Origin: Alcaligenaceae bacterium SAGV5
Lineage (GTDB): Bacteria; Pseudomonadota; Gammaproteobacteria; Burkholderiales; Burkholderiaceae_B
Direction of reading: 5' to 3'
DNA: 64,000 nt
Assembly (NCBI GenBank): GCA_009360345.1
Contig: SPDP01000002.1
Location: 806,001 to 870,000 of the forward strand
Part shown: one piece after another, positions 49,871-58,499 of the stretch
Position numbering within the stretch: position 1 is the first letter of the stretch
Layout of the letters: each line of letters starts with the position of its first letter
The notes under the pieces: generated by a model
What the model saw: the letters and a program-made list of their open reading frames with translations, nothing else
Database searches by the model: none
Told to the model about the DNA's origin: nothing
Translations under genes and position numbers: made by a program

Positions 49871-51427
49871 TCACGCGGCGACGCCGGAGCAGTCCAGCGC
49901 AGCGGCCGCTTCGTCGAGCAGGTCCGGGATGTCGCCGGCGGACCGGGCCACGCCGTATATGTAGTTGTCGGGCCGGACCAAGGCCGCGGCACACTGGCTT
50001 TCCTTGAACCAGGCAGCGACAACGCCGTCGCTCTCGTCCATCTCGTCGAACGCCACGACGCGTGCGCGCGGCAGCATCGACCCGACGTCGCGGGGAGCGA
50101 GCGACCGGCGCGCAAGCATCAGGCGCCAGCCGTTGCCGGTCAGGTGGTCCAACAGAACGACGTCCTTCCCGGATCCGACCCTCGGCTGCGGAAACAGCCC
50201 GCCACGGCAAGGATGCGGCTGCGCGGACAGGAGTCCGTGCTCCAGGCGCGGCAGGATGTCCTGCCGGGGGGTGTCCCGGACCATCCCGTTTCCTTCAGCC
50301 CGCATCCGGGCATCGCGGGCACGCGCCTTGTCGATGTCCCGCTCGCAGATCACCGCGCCGAAACTCTTGATGCGGCGGGTCAGTTCGCGCACGTGTCCCC
50401 CACGCTCCAGGCCGTAGCTGTCCAGCATCGCTTCGCCCGCGCTGCCCGCGACCTCTCCCTTCAACACGGCGGCGAGTTTCCAGCTCAGGTTGGCCACATC
50501 GCGAATGCCCTGGCACATGCCCTGCCCCAGAAAAGGCGGTTGCATGTGTGCCGCGTCGCCCGCGAGGAACACACGCGACTTACGCCATTGGGCAGCCACC
50601 AGCGCATGGAACCGATAGCTGGATTGGCGCCAGAGTTCGCCATCCTCGGGCCCCAGCCAGCGGGACAACAGACCCCAGGTTGCTTGCGGGGTAGCGGCTT
50701 GCTGCGGATCCTCCCCCGGCAACAGGGAAATCTCGAAGCGCCGATGGTTCTTCGGGCCCAGGACAAGCGTGCATGGGCGCTCGGGTTCGCAGTACTGCAC
50801 GCTTACCTTGGGCAGCTTGCGCATGCCTTGCGCGTTGACGAGGACGTCGACCACCAGCCAGGGTTCATCGAAGTCGAGATCCTCCAGCGGCATTTGCAAC
50901 TGCGTGCGAACAGTACTGCTGCCGCCGTCGCACGCGATCGCGTACCTGGCGCCCACCCGCGTCCTGCCTGCGCCCCGGGTCTCGATCTCCAGCCTCACGG
51001 CATCCGCGTCCTGCGTGATGCTTCGCATCTCGGCGGCGAGTTCCACGCACACATTGGGCATCTGCGCCACCCGGGCGCGCAATATCCGTTCGACTTCGGG
51101 CTGGGTGAAGACGATCGATGGCGTATACCCTTGCGGATAAGGCGGGGCGATCATCGTCATGCGCCGGATCAGCCGCCCGTCCGCTCCGAAGTACTCGGAG
51201 TCGGTGAAAGGCTCCATGAAGGGCTGGACCGCCCCGGCGACGCCGATCTGCTGGAACACCCGCATGATCTCGTGGTCCAGGGCGACCGCGCGCGGAATCT
51301 CATACACCCCTTCGAGCCGGTCGCACACATGGACGCGCAGTCCGGCCTGCCCGAGCAAGGCCGCCGCGACGACGCCCGCGGGACCGTATCCGACGATCGC
51401 CACGTCGTACATCATTGAATCGTTCAT
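49871..51427 (-). CDS. FAD-dependent aromatic hydroxylase (MhpA-like)
   Basis: This 518-residue flavoprotein has the Rossmann motif VAIVGYGPAGVVAA, the DG motif in ACDGGSSTVRTQL, and GD motif VFLAGDAAHMQPPFLGQGMC. The P-P-F-x-G-Q-G-M segment is typical of MhpA-type 3-(3-hydroxyphenyl)propionate hydroxylases. It should hydroxylate a phenolic acid next to its hydroxyl, giving a catechol. It is placed between an extradiol VOC dioxygenase (21 bases upstream) and a hydrolase, which makes a short meta-cleavage route. The actual phenol is not readable. Confidence 0.92.
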   Translation of the reverse strand: MNDSMMYDVAIVGYGPAGVVAAALLGQAGLRVHVCDRLEGVYEIPRAVALDHEIMRVFQQIGVAGAVQPFMEPFTDSEYFGADGRLIRRMTMIAPPYPQGYTPSIVFTQPEVERILRARVAQMPNVCVELAAEMRSITQDADAVRLEIETRGAGRTRVGARYAIACDGGSSTVRTQLQMPLEDLDFDEPWLVVDVLVNAQGMRKLPKVSVQYCEPERPCTLVLGPKNHRRFEISLLPGEDPQQAATPQATWGLLSRWLGPEDGELWRQSSYRFHALVAAQWRKSRVFLAGDAAHMQPPFLGQGMCQGIRDVANLSWKLAAVLKGEVAGSAGEAMLDSYGLERGGHVRELTRRIKSFGAVICERDIDKARARDARMRAEGNGMVRDTPRQDILPRLEHGLLSAQPHPCRGGLFPQPRVGSGKDVVLLDHLTGNGWRLMLARRSLAPRDVGSMLPRARVVAFDEMDESDGVVAAWFKESQCAAALVRPDNYIYGVARSAGDIPDLLDEAAAALDCSGVAA

Positions 51428-51448
51428 TGCCGCTATTCGAAGGATCGG

Positions 51449-52345
51449 TCAGGAAAAAGAGAAATGAATGCGCCTCTGCGCCGCCTTCAAGGCGTCCGTG
51501 GGCGGATCCGACAGCCCCCATTGGTCGACGCGGCCCGCAGGCCATTTCCACGCTTCGGGCCCACGGGGCACGTAGGAGTCATCGACCTGCTGGACCTCGG
51601 CGGTGTACTCGATGACGACGCCGAACGGATCGATGAAGTAGTTGAAGAGGTTGTTCCCGGGGCCGTGCCTCCCGGGCCCCCACTGGACGGGATAACCCGC
51701 GTCCTTCAACCTGCCACCGCCACGCATCAGCGAATCGCCGTCGGGCATGAAGAAAGCAATATGATTCAACGCATCGTTGTCGGAGAGGCCGACACCGATG
51801 GTGTGGTGATCGCGATTGCAGTTCATGAATGCGATCATGGCCGTCAGATCGATCAGGCGGAAATCGAACACTTCCTCGATGAAGCGGCGCGTGGCGTCCG
51901 GCGTGCTGCTGTTCAGCACGACATGAGCCAGGCGCACGGGCCGGTCCCGCGGCGCGTCGCCTTCATGGCGGGCGTCGCCGTGAACGATCTGGAACCTGCG
52001 CCCGTGAGCGTCGCGAATCGTCAGCCCCACCCCGCCCGCCGGGTCGTCCAGGACACCCAACGGCTGGACGACGGCGCCCCCGGCCTTGCCCGCCGCGGCC
52101 GCGATGGTATCCAGGGCCGCTTCACTTCGAGCCCGGAGCGTCACGTGTCGCATGCCGGCATCGCGCCGGCCCGCGTGCAGGGCCAGCAGGTAGGCGTCGT
52201 GTCCCGCGCCGCGCAGATATAGCGCGGCGCCCCGCCGCCCGGCCACCGTCAGGTTCCAGGTCTGCGTATAGAAGGCCTCGGCATGGGCCAGGTCCGGCAC
52301 GTCGAGCGAGACGCTGCGCAAGCCTTCGATGAGGGTGGATGTCAT
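51449..52345 (-). CDS. Extradiol ring-cleavage dioxygenase, type I (VOC family)
   Basis: This 298-residue protein has two VOC modules. The metal triad of type I extradiol dioxygenases is visible in the second half: His in RLAHVVLNSS, His in NHIAFFMPD and Glu in GVVIEYTAEV, so it should bind Fe(II) and be active. The protein should open a catechol beside its hydroxyls. I chose the ATG at 52345 (MTSTLIEGLRSVSL). It is followed by the MhpA-like hydroxylase and C-C hydrolase-like genes and preceded by a Bug receptor. Confidence 0.9.
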   Translation of the reverse strand: MTSTLIEGLRSVSLDVPDLAHAEAFYTQTWNLTVAGRRGAALYLRGAGHDAYLLALHAGRRDAGMRHVTLRARSEAALDTIAAAAGKAGGAVVQPLGVLDDPAGGVGLTIRDAHGRRFQIVHGDARHEGDAPRDRPVRLAHVVLNSSTPDATRRFIEEVFDFRLIDLTAMIAFMNCNRDHHTIGVGLSDNDALNHIAFFMPDGDSLMRGGGRLKDAGYPVQWGPGRHGPGNNLFNYFIDPFGVVIEYTAEVQQVDDSYVPRGPEAWKWPAGRVDQWGLSDPPTDALKAAQRRIHFSFS

Positions 52346-52397
52346 GATTGCGGATACTCGTCGTTCATCTCGTATGGGGGGAATGTCGGCCGGGCCT

Positions 52398-53357
52398 TCA
52401 CTGCCCACGAATGCCCAGTTTCGGCAGCAGCCGCTCGTAGCGGGCGTTCTCGTCGCGCAGATAGGCCGCGAACTGTTCCGCGCTCATCGGCGGTGCGATC
52501 TCCAGGCTCATGTTCACCAGTTGCTGCCGCAGATCCGGACGTTCGAGCGCGGCGATGAGCGCCTCGTTCATGCGCGCCACGATGTCTTTCTTCGTCCCCT
52601 TGGGAGCAAAGATCCCGAAATAAGGACCGCCGTCTACGCCCTTGACGCCGACCGCCTCCATCGCGGGCGTATCCGGAAATTGCGGATTGCGCGAAGCGCC
52701 CGCCACGGCGAGCAGCTTGACCCGCCCCGTCTTGATGTATTGCGTGGCCAGCCCCGGATCGAACAAGACATCGACATGGCCGCCCAGGAAGTCCTTCAGC
52801 GCGTCGCCGGCGCCCTTGTACGGCACGTGCGTCATCTTGATGCCGGCTTCGTGGCTGAATACTTCCGCGGCGATGTGCAGCGCGGTGCCCGATCCGGCGG
52901 AACCATACGCAAGCTTGCCGGGGTGGGCCTTGGCGTAGTTGATGAAGTCGGCGACGGTTTCCACCGGCACCGCAGGATGAACCAACAGGTTCATCGGGAT
53001 GGCCACGGCCGGCGCCACCGGAATCAGGGCTTTGCGCGGATCGAAGTCAGGCAGGGGAACCAGTTGCGGCGTGATGATGACCATGCTGCCCGCGGACAGC
53101 AGGAAAGTATGGCCATCCGGCCGGGCTCGGGACACTTCCTGCTGGCCGATATAGCCTTCGCCGCCCGGTCGATTCTCGACGACGATCTGCGCGCCGAGCT
53201 TCCCGCCGATATGCGGCGCCATGACCCGCATCGCGCGATCGGCGACGCCGCCCGGCGCCGCGTTCACGACAACGCGGATCGGGCCGCCCGGCCATTCCTC
53301 CGCATGCACGGGTTGAGCCAATGCCGCAAGGCACAAGGCGATCCAGGCCGTTTTCAA
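52398..53357 (-). CDS. Bug-family (TctC-like) periplasmic solute receptor
   Basis: This 319-residue protein has a short signal peptide (MKTAWIALCLAALAQPVHA) and the segment WPGGPIRVVVNAAPGGVAD, a divergent form of the Bug ligand motif. It is the first structural gene of the meta-cleavage cluster, 142 bases after the LysR gene on the same strand. It may capture the phenolic acid used by that cluster. No membrane partner is nearby. Confidence 0.93.
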   Translation of the reverse strand: MKTAWIALCLAALAQPVHAEEWPGGPIRVVVNAAPGGVADRAMRVMAPHIGGKLGAQIVVENRPGGEGYIGQQEVSRARPDGHTFLLSAGSMVIITPQLVPLPDFDPRKALIPVAPAVAIPMNLLVHPAVPVETVADFINYAKAHPGKLAYGSAGSGTALHIAAEVFSHEAGIKMTHVPYKGAGDALKDFLGGHVDVLFDPGLATQYIKTGRVKLLAVAGASRNPQFPDTPAMEAVGVKGVDGGPYFGIFAPKGTKKDIVARMNEALIAALERPDLRQQLVNMSLEIAPPMSAEQFAAYLRDENARYERLLPKLGIRGQ

Positions 53358-53499
53358 GTGTCATCTCCTCGTTCTTGGTATCGCCCGGGCCATGCCTGGG
53401 CGCAGACAGCAATCTAGAGGAGCGCACCGCAACGGAACAGATGACAGTATCGTCGGAGGGATGCCCGGCGGTTATCCCCGAAGGAGCCGCCCGTATCGG

Positions 53500-54426
53500 C
53501 TAGCGCCGCCGCGCACCGCCGGAAACGCGGGAACGCAGGTACTCCGCTTCCCGATGCAAGGCATTCGAGAACGCTTCCGCCACAGGGGTCAACGGCAGAT
53601 TCTTGCGCTGGATCAGACAGATGGCGGGCGCGCCGATTTCATCGTCCAGATCCAGCTTCGTCAGCAGTCCGGCGGTCACGTTGGCCATGAGCCATGGTTC
53701 TGGCAGCAGCGCGATCAGATCGGTATTGGCCAGGAGACTCACCAGCGCCATCAGCGATTCGCACTGCACATTTGCGCGCGGTACGGGCAGTTCGCGCGAA
53801 CGGAAGACATCGTCCAGCTCCGACGAGCGGGGCCCGGCGGCCGCGGTCAGCACCCAATCCGCCTCGACCAGCCCGGCCAGCGAGCGTACATCGCTCAGCG
53901 GGTGCCCCTTGCGGCACACCACCGCACGCTGGTGGGCAAACATCGGCGACACCGCGAACTCGCCGCCGAGCGATTTGGCCGGTTCCGGCGCCAGGACGAA
54001 ATCCAGCTGGCTGTCGCGCAGCGCGGGCAGCATGACCGGAAGCAGCCCCTCGACGATACGGACCTCGGCCAGGGGGTGGCTTTGGCGGAACACCTTCAGG
54101 GCATTGGGCAGGAACAGGAGAGACGGCGTCGCGGACAGCGCCAGCGCTACCCGTCCGCCCTGGCCGCCCAACAACTGGGCCACTTCGTCCTGCCCGCGGC
54201 TCAGTTCATTGGCGGCGACTTCCGCGCGGCGCAGAAAGCGCCTGCCCATCTCGTTCAGGACTGCCCCCTGGGCCGTTCGCTGGAACAGAGGGGTCCCCAG
54301 TTCTTTTTCGAGCTGGCGCACGCTTTTGGTGAGCGCGGGCTGGCTCAGTCCGAGATCTCTCGCCGCCTGGTGGATACTGCCGGCACGCGCCACGGCGACG
54401 AAGTCGCGCAACTGGTTGAATTTCAT
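53500..54426 (-). CDS. LysR-type transcriptional regulator
   Basis: This 308-residue regulator has the helix-turn-helix MKFNQLRDFVAVARAGSIHQ and onward, with LSQPALTKSVRQLEKELG, and a LysR effector domain. It stands upstream of the meta-cleavage genes in the same orientation, not divergent from them, and is the likely regulator. The 142-base gap downstream can hold a separate promoter. Confidence 0.92.
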   Translation of the reverse strand: MKFNQLRDFVAVARAGSIHQAARDLGLSQPALTKSVRQLEKELGTPLFQRTAQGAVLNEMGRRFLRRAEVAANELSRGQDEVAQLLGGQGGRVALALSATPSLLFLPNALKVFRQSHPLAEVRIVEGLLPVMLPALRDSQLDFVLAPEPAKSLGGEFAVSPMFAHQRAVVCRKGHPLSDVRSLAGLVEADWVLTAAAGPRSSELDDVFRSRELPVPRANVQCESLMALVSLLANTDLIALLPEPWLMANVTAGLLTKLDLDDEIGAPAICLIQRKNLPLTPVAEAFSNALHREAEYLRSRVSGGARRR

Positions 54427-54531
54427 CTAGGCGCTCCACGGATGCGAGTGTCCGGATGGTAACCCCGGCGCACCACGCCTTGCCGATACACAGCTCCGCG
54501 GAGCGGTCTTGCATAGGCGGTGCGCAAGGCG

Positions 54532-54560
54532 AAAAAAAACTGCGAGGCAAGCTCGCAGTT
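54532..54560 (-). terminator. Rho-independent terminator of the ribosomal operon after rplQ
   Basis: AACTGCGAG (54538-54546) pairs with CTCGCAGTT (54552-54560) over a 5-base loop. On the minus strand the stem is followed by a run of eight T (54539-54532). It lies 50 bases after rplQ and is the best terminator in the window. Confidence 0.9.
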
Positions 54561-54609
54561 CTCTGCAAAACCAGACGCAGGTCCTGGCCGGACATCCCGG
54601 CGCTGGGAC

Positions 54610-54996
54610 TTACTCGGCGTCGACGGCTTCGCCTTCCGGCGCACGGTCGACCAGCTCCATGTAGGCCATGGGAGCGTTGTCACCCTGGCGGAAACCCATC
54701 TTCAGGATGCGGGTGTAGCCACCGTTGCGCTCCTTGAAGCGGGGGCCGATTTCGGCGAACAGCTTGACGACCAGGTCGCGATCGCGCAGGCGGGCGAACG
54801 CCAGGCGCTTGTTGGCCAGGGTCGGTTCCTTGCCCAGGGTGATCAGCGGCTCGACGATGCGGCGCAGTTCCTTGGCCTTGGGCAGGGTGGTCTTGATGGC
54901 TTCGTGCGTGAGCAGCGAGACAGCCATGTTGCGGAACATGGCCAGACGGTGGCTGCTGGTGCGGTTCAGTTTACGGAGACCGTGACGGTGACGCAT
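54610..54996 (-). CDS. rplQ: 50S ribosomal protein L17
   Basis: L17 binds 23S rRNA near the exit tunnel of the large subunit. The 128-residue protein starts with the universal [20 protein letters not shown] and keeps the L17 core ([31 protein letters not shown]). It is the last gene of the operon and is followed by a strong terminator. The gap to rpoA (208 bases) holds a dispersed repeat. Confidence 0.98.
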   Translation of the reverse strand: MRHRHGLRKLNRTSSHRLAMFRNMAVSLLTHEAIKTTLPKAKELRRIVEPLITLGKEPTLANKRLAFARLRDRDLVVKLFAEIGPRFKERNGGYTRILKMGFRQGDNAPMAYMELVDRAPEGEAVDAE

Positions 54997-55120
54997 GATG
55001 ACTTCCTTTATGAATCTAAAAGCGGCGATGCCGCGGGGTTTCCAGCTCTTCTATCGGCAAAGTGCCGCGGGCCGGTGGAAAAATTGTTGGTACGACAACT
55101 ACGTAACGAAAGAAGCTCCG

Positions 55121-55200
55121 CTACCCAGGGCACAGCGGATCCGGCTTTGCCGGTCCGCCAGTGCCGCCCCCTGGGGGGCGCCCGTAGGGCGTAGGGGGGG
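55121..55200 (+). repeat. Dispersed multi-hairpin repeat, copy C, between rpoA and rplQ
   Basis: This copy runs CTACCCAGGGCACAGCGGAT, then CCGGCTTTGCCGGTCC, CCGCCCCCTGGGGGGCG and GTAGGGGGG. It is closest to copy A, including the outer CTACCCAGGGCACAG part. It begins after a short AT-rich stretch and stops four bases before the rpoA stop codon. Confidence 0.82.
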
Positions 55201-55204
55201 ACCC

Positions 55205-56191
55205 CTACGGCCTTTCCAGGCCCAGAGGGGGCCAATTTTCCAGCTTCATGCCCAGGGTCAAACCGCGGGCAGCCAGGACTTCCTTGATCTCGTTGAGCGA
55301 CTTGCGACCCAGGTTCGGGGTCTTGAGCAATTCGTTCTCGGTACGCTGGATCAGGTCGCCGATGTAGTAGATGTTCTCGGCCTTCAGGCAGTTGGCCGAA
55401 CGAACCGTGAGTTCGAGGTCGTCGACCGGGCGCAGCAGGATCGGGTCGATCTGCGGCGTGCCACGGGCGGGCGCTTCGATGGTTTCGGTCGAGCCTTCCA
55501 GCGCGGCGAACACCGACAACTGGTCCATCAGGATGCGGGCCGACTGGCGCACGGCTTCCTCGGGCGAGATCACGCCGTTGGTCTCGATGTCCAGCACCAG
55601 CTTGTCCAGGTCGGTACGCTGCTCGACGCGAGCGCTCTCGACCGTGTAGCTGACGCGACGGATCGGGCTGTACGAGGCGTCCAGCACGATGCGGCCGACG
55701 GCACGGGAATGATCATCGGCGAAGCTGCGCAGGTTGCCCGGCACATAGCCGCGGCCCTTTTCCACCTTCAATTGCATTTCCAGGCGGCCGTTGTCCGTCA
55801 GGTTGGCAATCACGTGCTGCGGATTGACGATCTCGACATCGTGCGAGATCTCGATATCGGCGGCCGTGACCACGCCGGGGCCTTGCTTGCGCAGGGTCAG
55901 GACGACTTCGTCGCGGTTGTGCAGCTTGAACACCACACCCTTCAGGTTCAGCAGGATGTCGACCACGTCTTCACGCACGCCATCGATGGCCGAGTATTCG
56001 TGCACGACACCGGTGATCTGCACTTCGGTCGGCGCATAACCCGCCATGGACGACAGCAGGATGCGGCGCAGCGCGTTGCCCAGGGTATGACCGTAGCCGC
56101 GTTCGAACGGCTCCATGATCACCTTGGCATGATTCGAGCCGATGGTCTCGACGTCGATATTGCGCGGTTTCAGAAATGCGGCATTCGCCAT
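55205..56191 (-). CDS. rpoA: RNA polymerase alpha subunit
   Basis: RpoA dimerises to start RNA polymerase assembly and contacts activators and UP elements through its C-terminal domain. The 328-residue protein has the N-terminal domain ([20 protein letters not shown]) and the CTD with the DNA-binding arginine in [20 protein letters not shown] and [18 protein letters not shown]. It lies between rpsD and rplQ, the usual place. A hairpin upstream and a repeat downstream separate it from both neighbours. Confidence 0.98.
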   Translation of the reverse strand: MANAAFLKPRNIDVETIGSNHAKVIMEPFERGYGHTLGNALRRILLSSMAGYAPTEVQITGVVHEYSAIDGVREDVVDILLNLKGVVFKLHNRDEVVLTLRKQGPGVVTAADIEISHDVEIVNPQHVIANLTDNGRLEMQLKVEKGRGYVPGNLRSFADDHSRAVGRIVLDASYSPIRRVSYTVESARVEQRTDLDKLVLDIETNGVISPEEAVRQSARILMDQLSVFAALEGSTETIEAPARGTPQIDPILLRPVDDLELTVRSANCLKAENIYYIGDLIQRTENELLKTPNLGRKSLNEIKEVLAARGLTLGMKLENWPPLGLERP

Positions 56192-56298
56192 GAATCTTCC
56201 TTATCAATACCCTCGGCTCGTTACACCGATAAGGCTGGGAAAAAAGCGGTATTGCGGGGTGTTGCCGCGGCCCGCGGAAGCGGACCGCCTTGAAAGCC

Positions 56299-56324
56299 AA
56301 AAGCCGCGCTGGTCCAGCGCGGCT
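56299..56324 (-). terminator. Hairpin between rpsD and rpoA, possible attenuator
   Basis: AGCCGCGCT (56302-56310) pairs with AGCGCGGCT (56316-56324) over a 5-base loop. On the minus strand the stem runs into TTTT, then GGC. The short T-run suggests partial termination or pausing between rpsD and rpoA, not a full stop, because no other rpoA promoter is obvious. Confidence 0.5.
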
Positions 56325-56342
56325 GAGCGAAGCGAAAAACGC

Positions 56343-56966
56343 TTAGCGAGAATACAATTCCACGACCATGGATTCGTTGATGTCGCGGGCGACATCGGCG
56401 CGATCCGGAGCCTGCTTGAACGTGCCTTCCAGCTTGGTCGCGTCGACGCTGACCCACTGCGGCATGCCCTGGCTGGAGGCCAGTTGCAGCGCTTCCTGGA
56501 TACGGGACTGCTTCTTGGCCTTCTCACGGACGGTGATCACATCACCGGCCTTGACGATGATGGACGGCACGTTGGCGGTGTGGCCGTTCAGCATCAGCGC
56601 CTTGTGGCTGACCAGCTGCCGCGCTTCGGCGCGGGTCGAGCCGAAGCCCATGCGATAGACCACGTTGTCCAGGCGCGATTCGAGCAGCTGGATCAGGTTT
56701 TCGCCGGTGTTGCCCCTGCGGCGCTCGGCTTCTTCGAAGTACTTGCGGAACTGCTTTTCCAGAATGCCGTACATGCGCTTGAGCTTTTGCTTCTCGCGCA
56801 GCTGCAGACCGTAGTCCGAGGTACGGGCACCCGAGGTGCGGCCATGCTGGCCGGGCTTGCTCTCGAGCTTGCACTTGGAATCCAGCGAACGACGGGCACT
56901 CTTCAGGAAGAGGTCCGTGCCTTCGCGGCGGGAAAGCTTACATTTGGGGCCAATATAACGTGCCAC
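56343..56966 (-). CDS. rpsD: 30S ribosomal protein S4
   Basis: S4 nucleates 30S assembly on 16S rRNA and in enterobacteria represses the alpha operon. The 207-residue protein starts [20 protein letters not shown] and has the S4 RNA-binding domain ([20 protein letters not shown]). It is followed by a hairpin and rpoA, and preceded by a 318-base gap with a repeat. Confidence 0.98.
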   Translation of the reverse strand: MARYIGPKCKLSRREGTDLFLKSARRSLDSKCKLESKPGQHGRTSGARTSDYGLQLREKQKLKRMYGILEKQFRKYFEEAERRRGNTGENLIQLLESRLDNVVYRMGFGSTRAEARQLVSHKALMLNGHTANVPSIIVKAGDVITVREKAKKQSRIQEALQLASSQGMPQWVSVDATKLEGTFKQAPDRADVARDINESMVVELYSR

Positions 56967-57284
56967 GATGTATCCTTTTCTCTGTCAGGCCATGCACACG
57001 CATGGCGAGGAGTTTGCCTTGGTCTCTTACGTTCGATGAACCAGAACGCGGCAAACGGTGGTCTTACTCGGCGCACCCGACCCATGCCGGCTGCGCCCCC
57101 ATAAAACAATGAAACTACGTACTGCAAACAGCAAAGCCCACCATTCTACCGCGCTTTGCCCCGGCCCCCTAGGCAACGTTGCCCAACGGGCAACGAGCCA
57201 AGCGATCCAGGATGCGGTGGATCCGGCTTCGCCGGTCCACCCGCATCGCCCCCTGGGGGGCGCGCGAAGCGCGTAGGGAGGGGC
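56967..57284. other. Gap of 318 bases between rpsK and rpsD
   Basis: No gene was found here. The part next to rpsK (57211-57283) is copy D of the dispersed repeat. The rest is of ordinary composition, with a GGATACAT-type leader of rpsD at 56967-56985 and AT-richer DNA at about 57095-57150 that might hold a promoter for rpsD. The gap is long for a ribosomal operon. Confidence 0.6.
57211..57283 (+). repeat. Dispersed multi-hairpin repeat, copy D, between rpsK and rpsD
   Basis: This copy runs GATGCGGTGGATCCGGCTTC, GCCGGTCCACCCGCATC, then CGCCCCCTGGGGGGCG, CGCGCGAAGCGCG and GTAGGGAGGGG. The outer arms GATGCGGTGGA and TCCACCCGCATC pair, so the first hairpin is longer than in the other copies. 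It ends two bases before the rpsK stop codon region. Confidence 0.82.
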
Positions 57285-57686
57285 CTAGATCCTTCTGCGC
57301 TTCGGCGGACGGCAGCCGTTGTGCGGCACCGGCGTGATGTCGGCGATGCTGGAGATCTTGATGCCCAGGGCGTTCAGGGCGCGAACCGACGATTCGCGGC
57401 CGGGGCCGGGGCCCTTGATACGCACTTCCAGCGTCTTGATGCCGTATTCCATCGCCACGCGACCAGCGGACTCCGCCGCGACCTGGGCCGCGAACGGGGT
57501 GGACTTGCGCGAGCCCTTGAAGCCTGCGCCGCCCGACGTCGCCCACGACAGGGCATTGCCCTGGCGATCGGTGATCGTGATGATGGTGTTGTTGAAGGAC
57601 GCGTGAACGTGCGCAATGCCGTCCGAGACGTTCTTCTTGACTTTCTTGCGAACGCGCTGGGCGCCGCTGTTCGGGGATTTCGCCAT
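57285..57686 (-). CDS. rpsK: 30S ribosomal protein S11
   Basis: S11 sits on the platform of the 30S subunit near the mRNA exit. The 133-residue protein has the family core [20 protein letters not shown] and ends in [13 protein letters not shown]. It follows rpsM by 29 bases. Confidence 0.98.
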   Translation of the reverse strand: MAKSPNSGAQRVRKKVKKNVSDGIAHVHASFNNTIITITDRQGNALSWATSGGAGFKGSRKSTPFAAQVAAESAGRVAMEYGIKTLEVRIKGPGPGRESSVRALNALGIKISSIADITPVPHNGCRPPKRRRI

Positions 57687-57715
57687 TTCTGAATCCTTGA
57701 CTGGCTGTCAGCCGA

Positions 57716-58081
57716 TTACTTTTTGAGCGAGGCAGCGGCGCGACGCGGGCCCTTGCGGGTGCGAGCGTTCGTGCGGGTCCGCTGGCCACGCACGGGCAGG
57801 CCGCGCTTATGGCGGAAACCACGATACGAGCCGAGGTCGATCAGACGCTTGATCGACAGTTGGATTTCACGACGCAGATCGCCTTCGACGGTGAAGGTGT
57901 TGATCTGTTCGCGAATCCGCTCGAGTTCGGCGTCGTTCAGATCCTTGACCTTCTTGTCGACGGCGACGCCGGCCACTTCGCAAATCTTGCGAGCGCGCGA
58001 ACGGCCGATGCCGAAGATAGCCGTCAGACCGATTTCGGTGTGCTGATGCGGCGGAATGTTGATGCCAGCGATACGGGCCAT
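57716..58081 (-). CDS. rpsM: 30S ribosomal protein S13
   Basis: S13 is in the 30S head and contacts the P-site tRNA and 50S subunit. The 121-residue protein starts [20 protein letters not shown] and ends in the basic tail [18 protein letters not shown]. It lies 42 bases after rpmJ. Confidence 0.98.
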   Translation of the reverse strand: MARIAGINIPPHQHTEIGLTAIFGIGRSRARKICEVAGVAVDKKVKDLNDAELERIREQINTFTVEGDLRREIQLSIKRLIDLGSYRGFRHKRGLPVRGQRTRTNARTRKGPRRAAASLKK

Positions 58082-58123
58082 AACGTTTCCTTGAATACCT
58101 TTAGCGTAGAACCGAGCCTAGGC

Positions 58124-58237
58124 TCAGCCCTGACGTTGCTTGTGGCGCGGGTCGGTGCAGATGATCCGCACTACACCCTTGCGCTTGATGACCTTGCAGT
58201 TCCGGCAAATTGCTTTGACCGATGCCATTACTTTCAT
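58124..58237 (-). CDS. rpmJ: 50S ribosomal protein L36
   Basis: This 37-residue gene is short and easily missed. The protein begins [20 protein letters not shown] and ends PRHKQRQG. It has the zinc-type ligand set C11, C14, C27 and H32, so it is the zinc-binding form of L36. It lies between infA (36 bases upstream) and rpsM, the usual order in beta-proteobacteria. The ATG has a GGAGTC site six bases upstream. Confidence 0.96.
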   Translation of the reverse strand: MKVMASVKAICRNCKVIKRKGVVRIICTDPRHKQRQG

Positions 58238-58273
58238 GATTGACTCCTAATTCTTACCCGGCAAGCCCGAGGC

Positions 58274-58492
58274 TTACTTCGAGCGGAACACGATTCTTGC
58301 TCGCGATAGATCGTATGGCGTCAGTTCGACTGTCACACGATCCCCCGGCAGGATGCGGATATAGTTCATCCGCATTTTCCCCGAGATATGTCCCAGGACG
58401 ACATGGCCATTCTCGAGCTTTACACGAAACGTCGCATTGGGCAGGTTTTCCACGACCTCGCCCTGCATCTGGATAACGTCGTCTTTGGACAT
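58274..58492 (-). CDS. infA: Translation initiation factor IF-1
   Basis: IF-1 blocks the A site during initiation. The 72-residue protein starts [20 protein letters not shown] and is a single OB-fold with [20 protein letters not shown] and the C-terminal [11 protein letters not shown]. The ATG at 58492 gives the exact usual length. It starts seven bases after secY; adk is absent between them. Confidence 0.97.
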   Translation of the reverse strand: MSKDDVIQMQGEVVENLPNATFRVKLENGHVVLGHISGKMRMNYIRILPGDRVTVELTPYDLSRARIVFRSK

Positions 58493-58499
58493 TTTCTCG

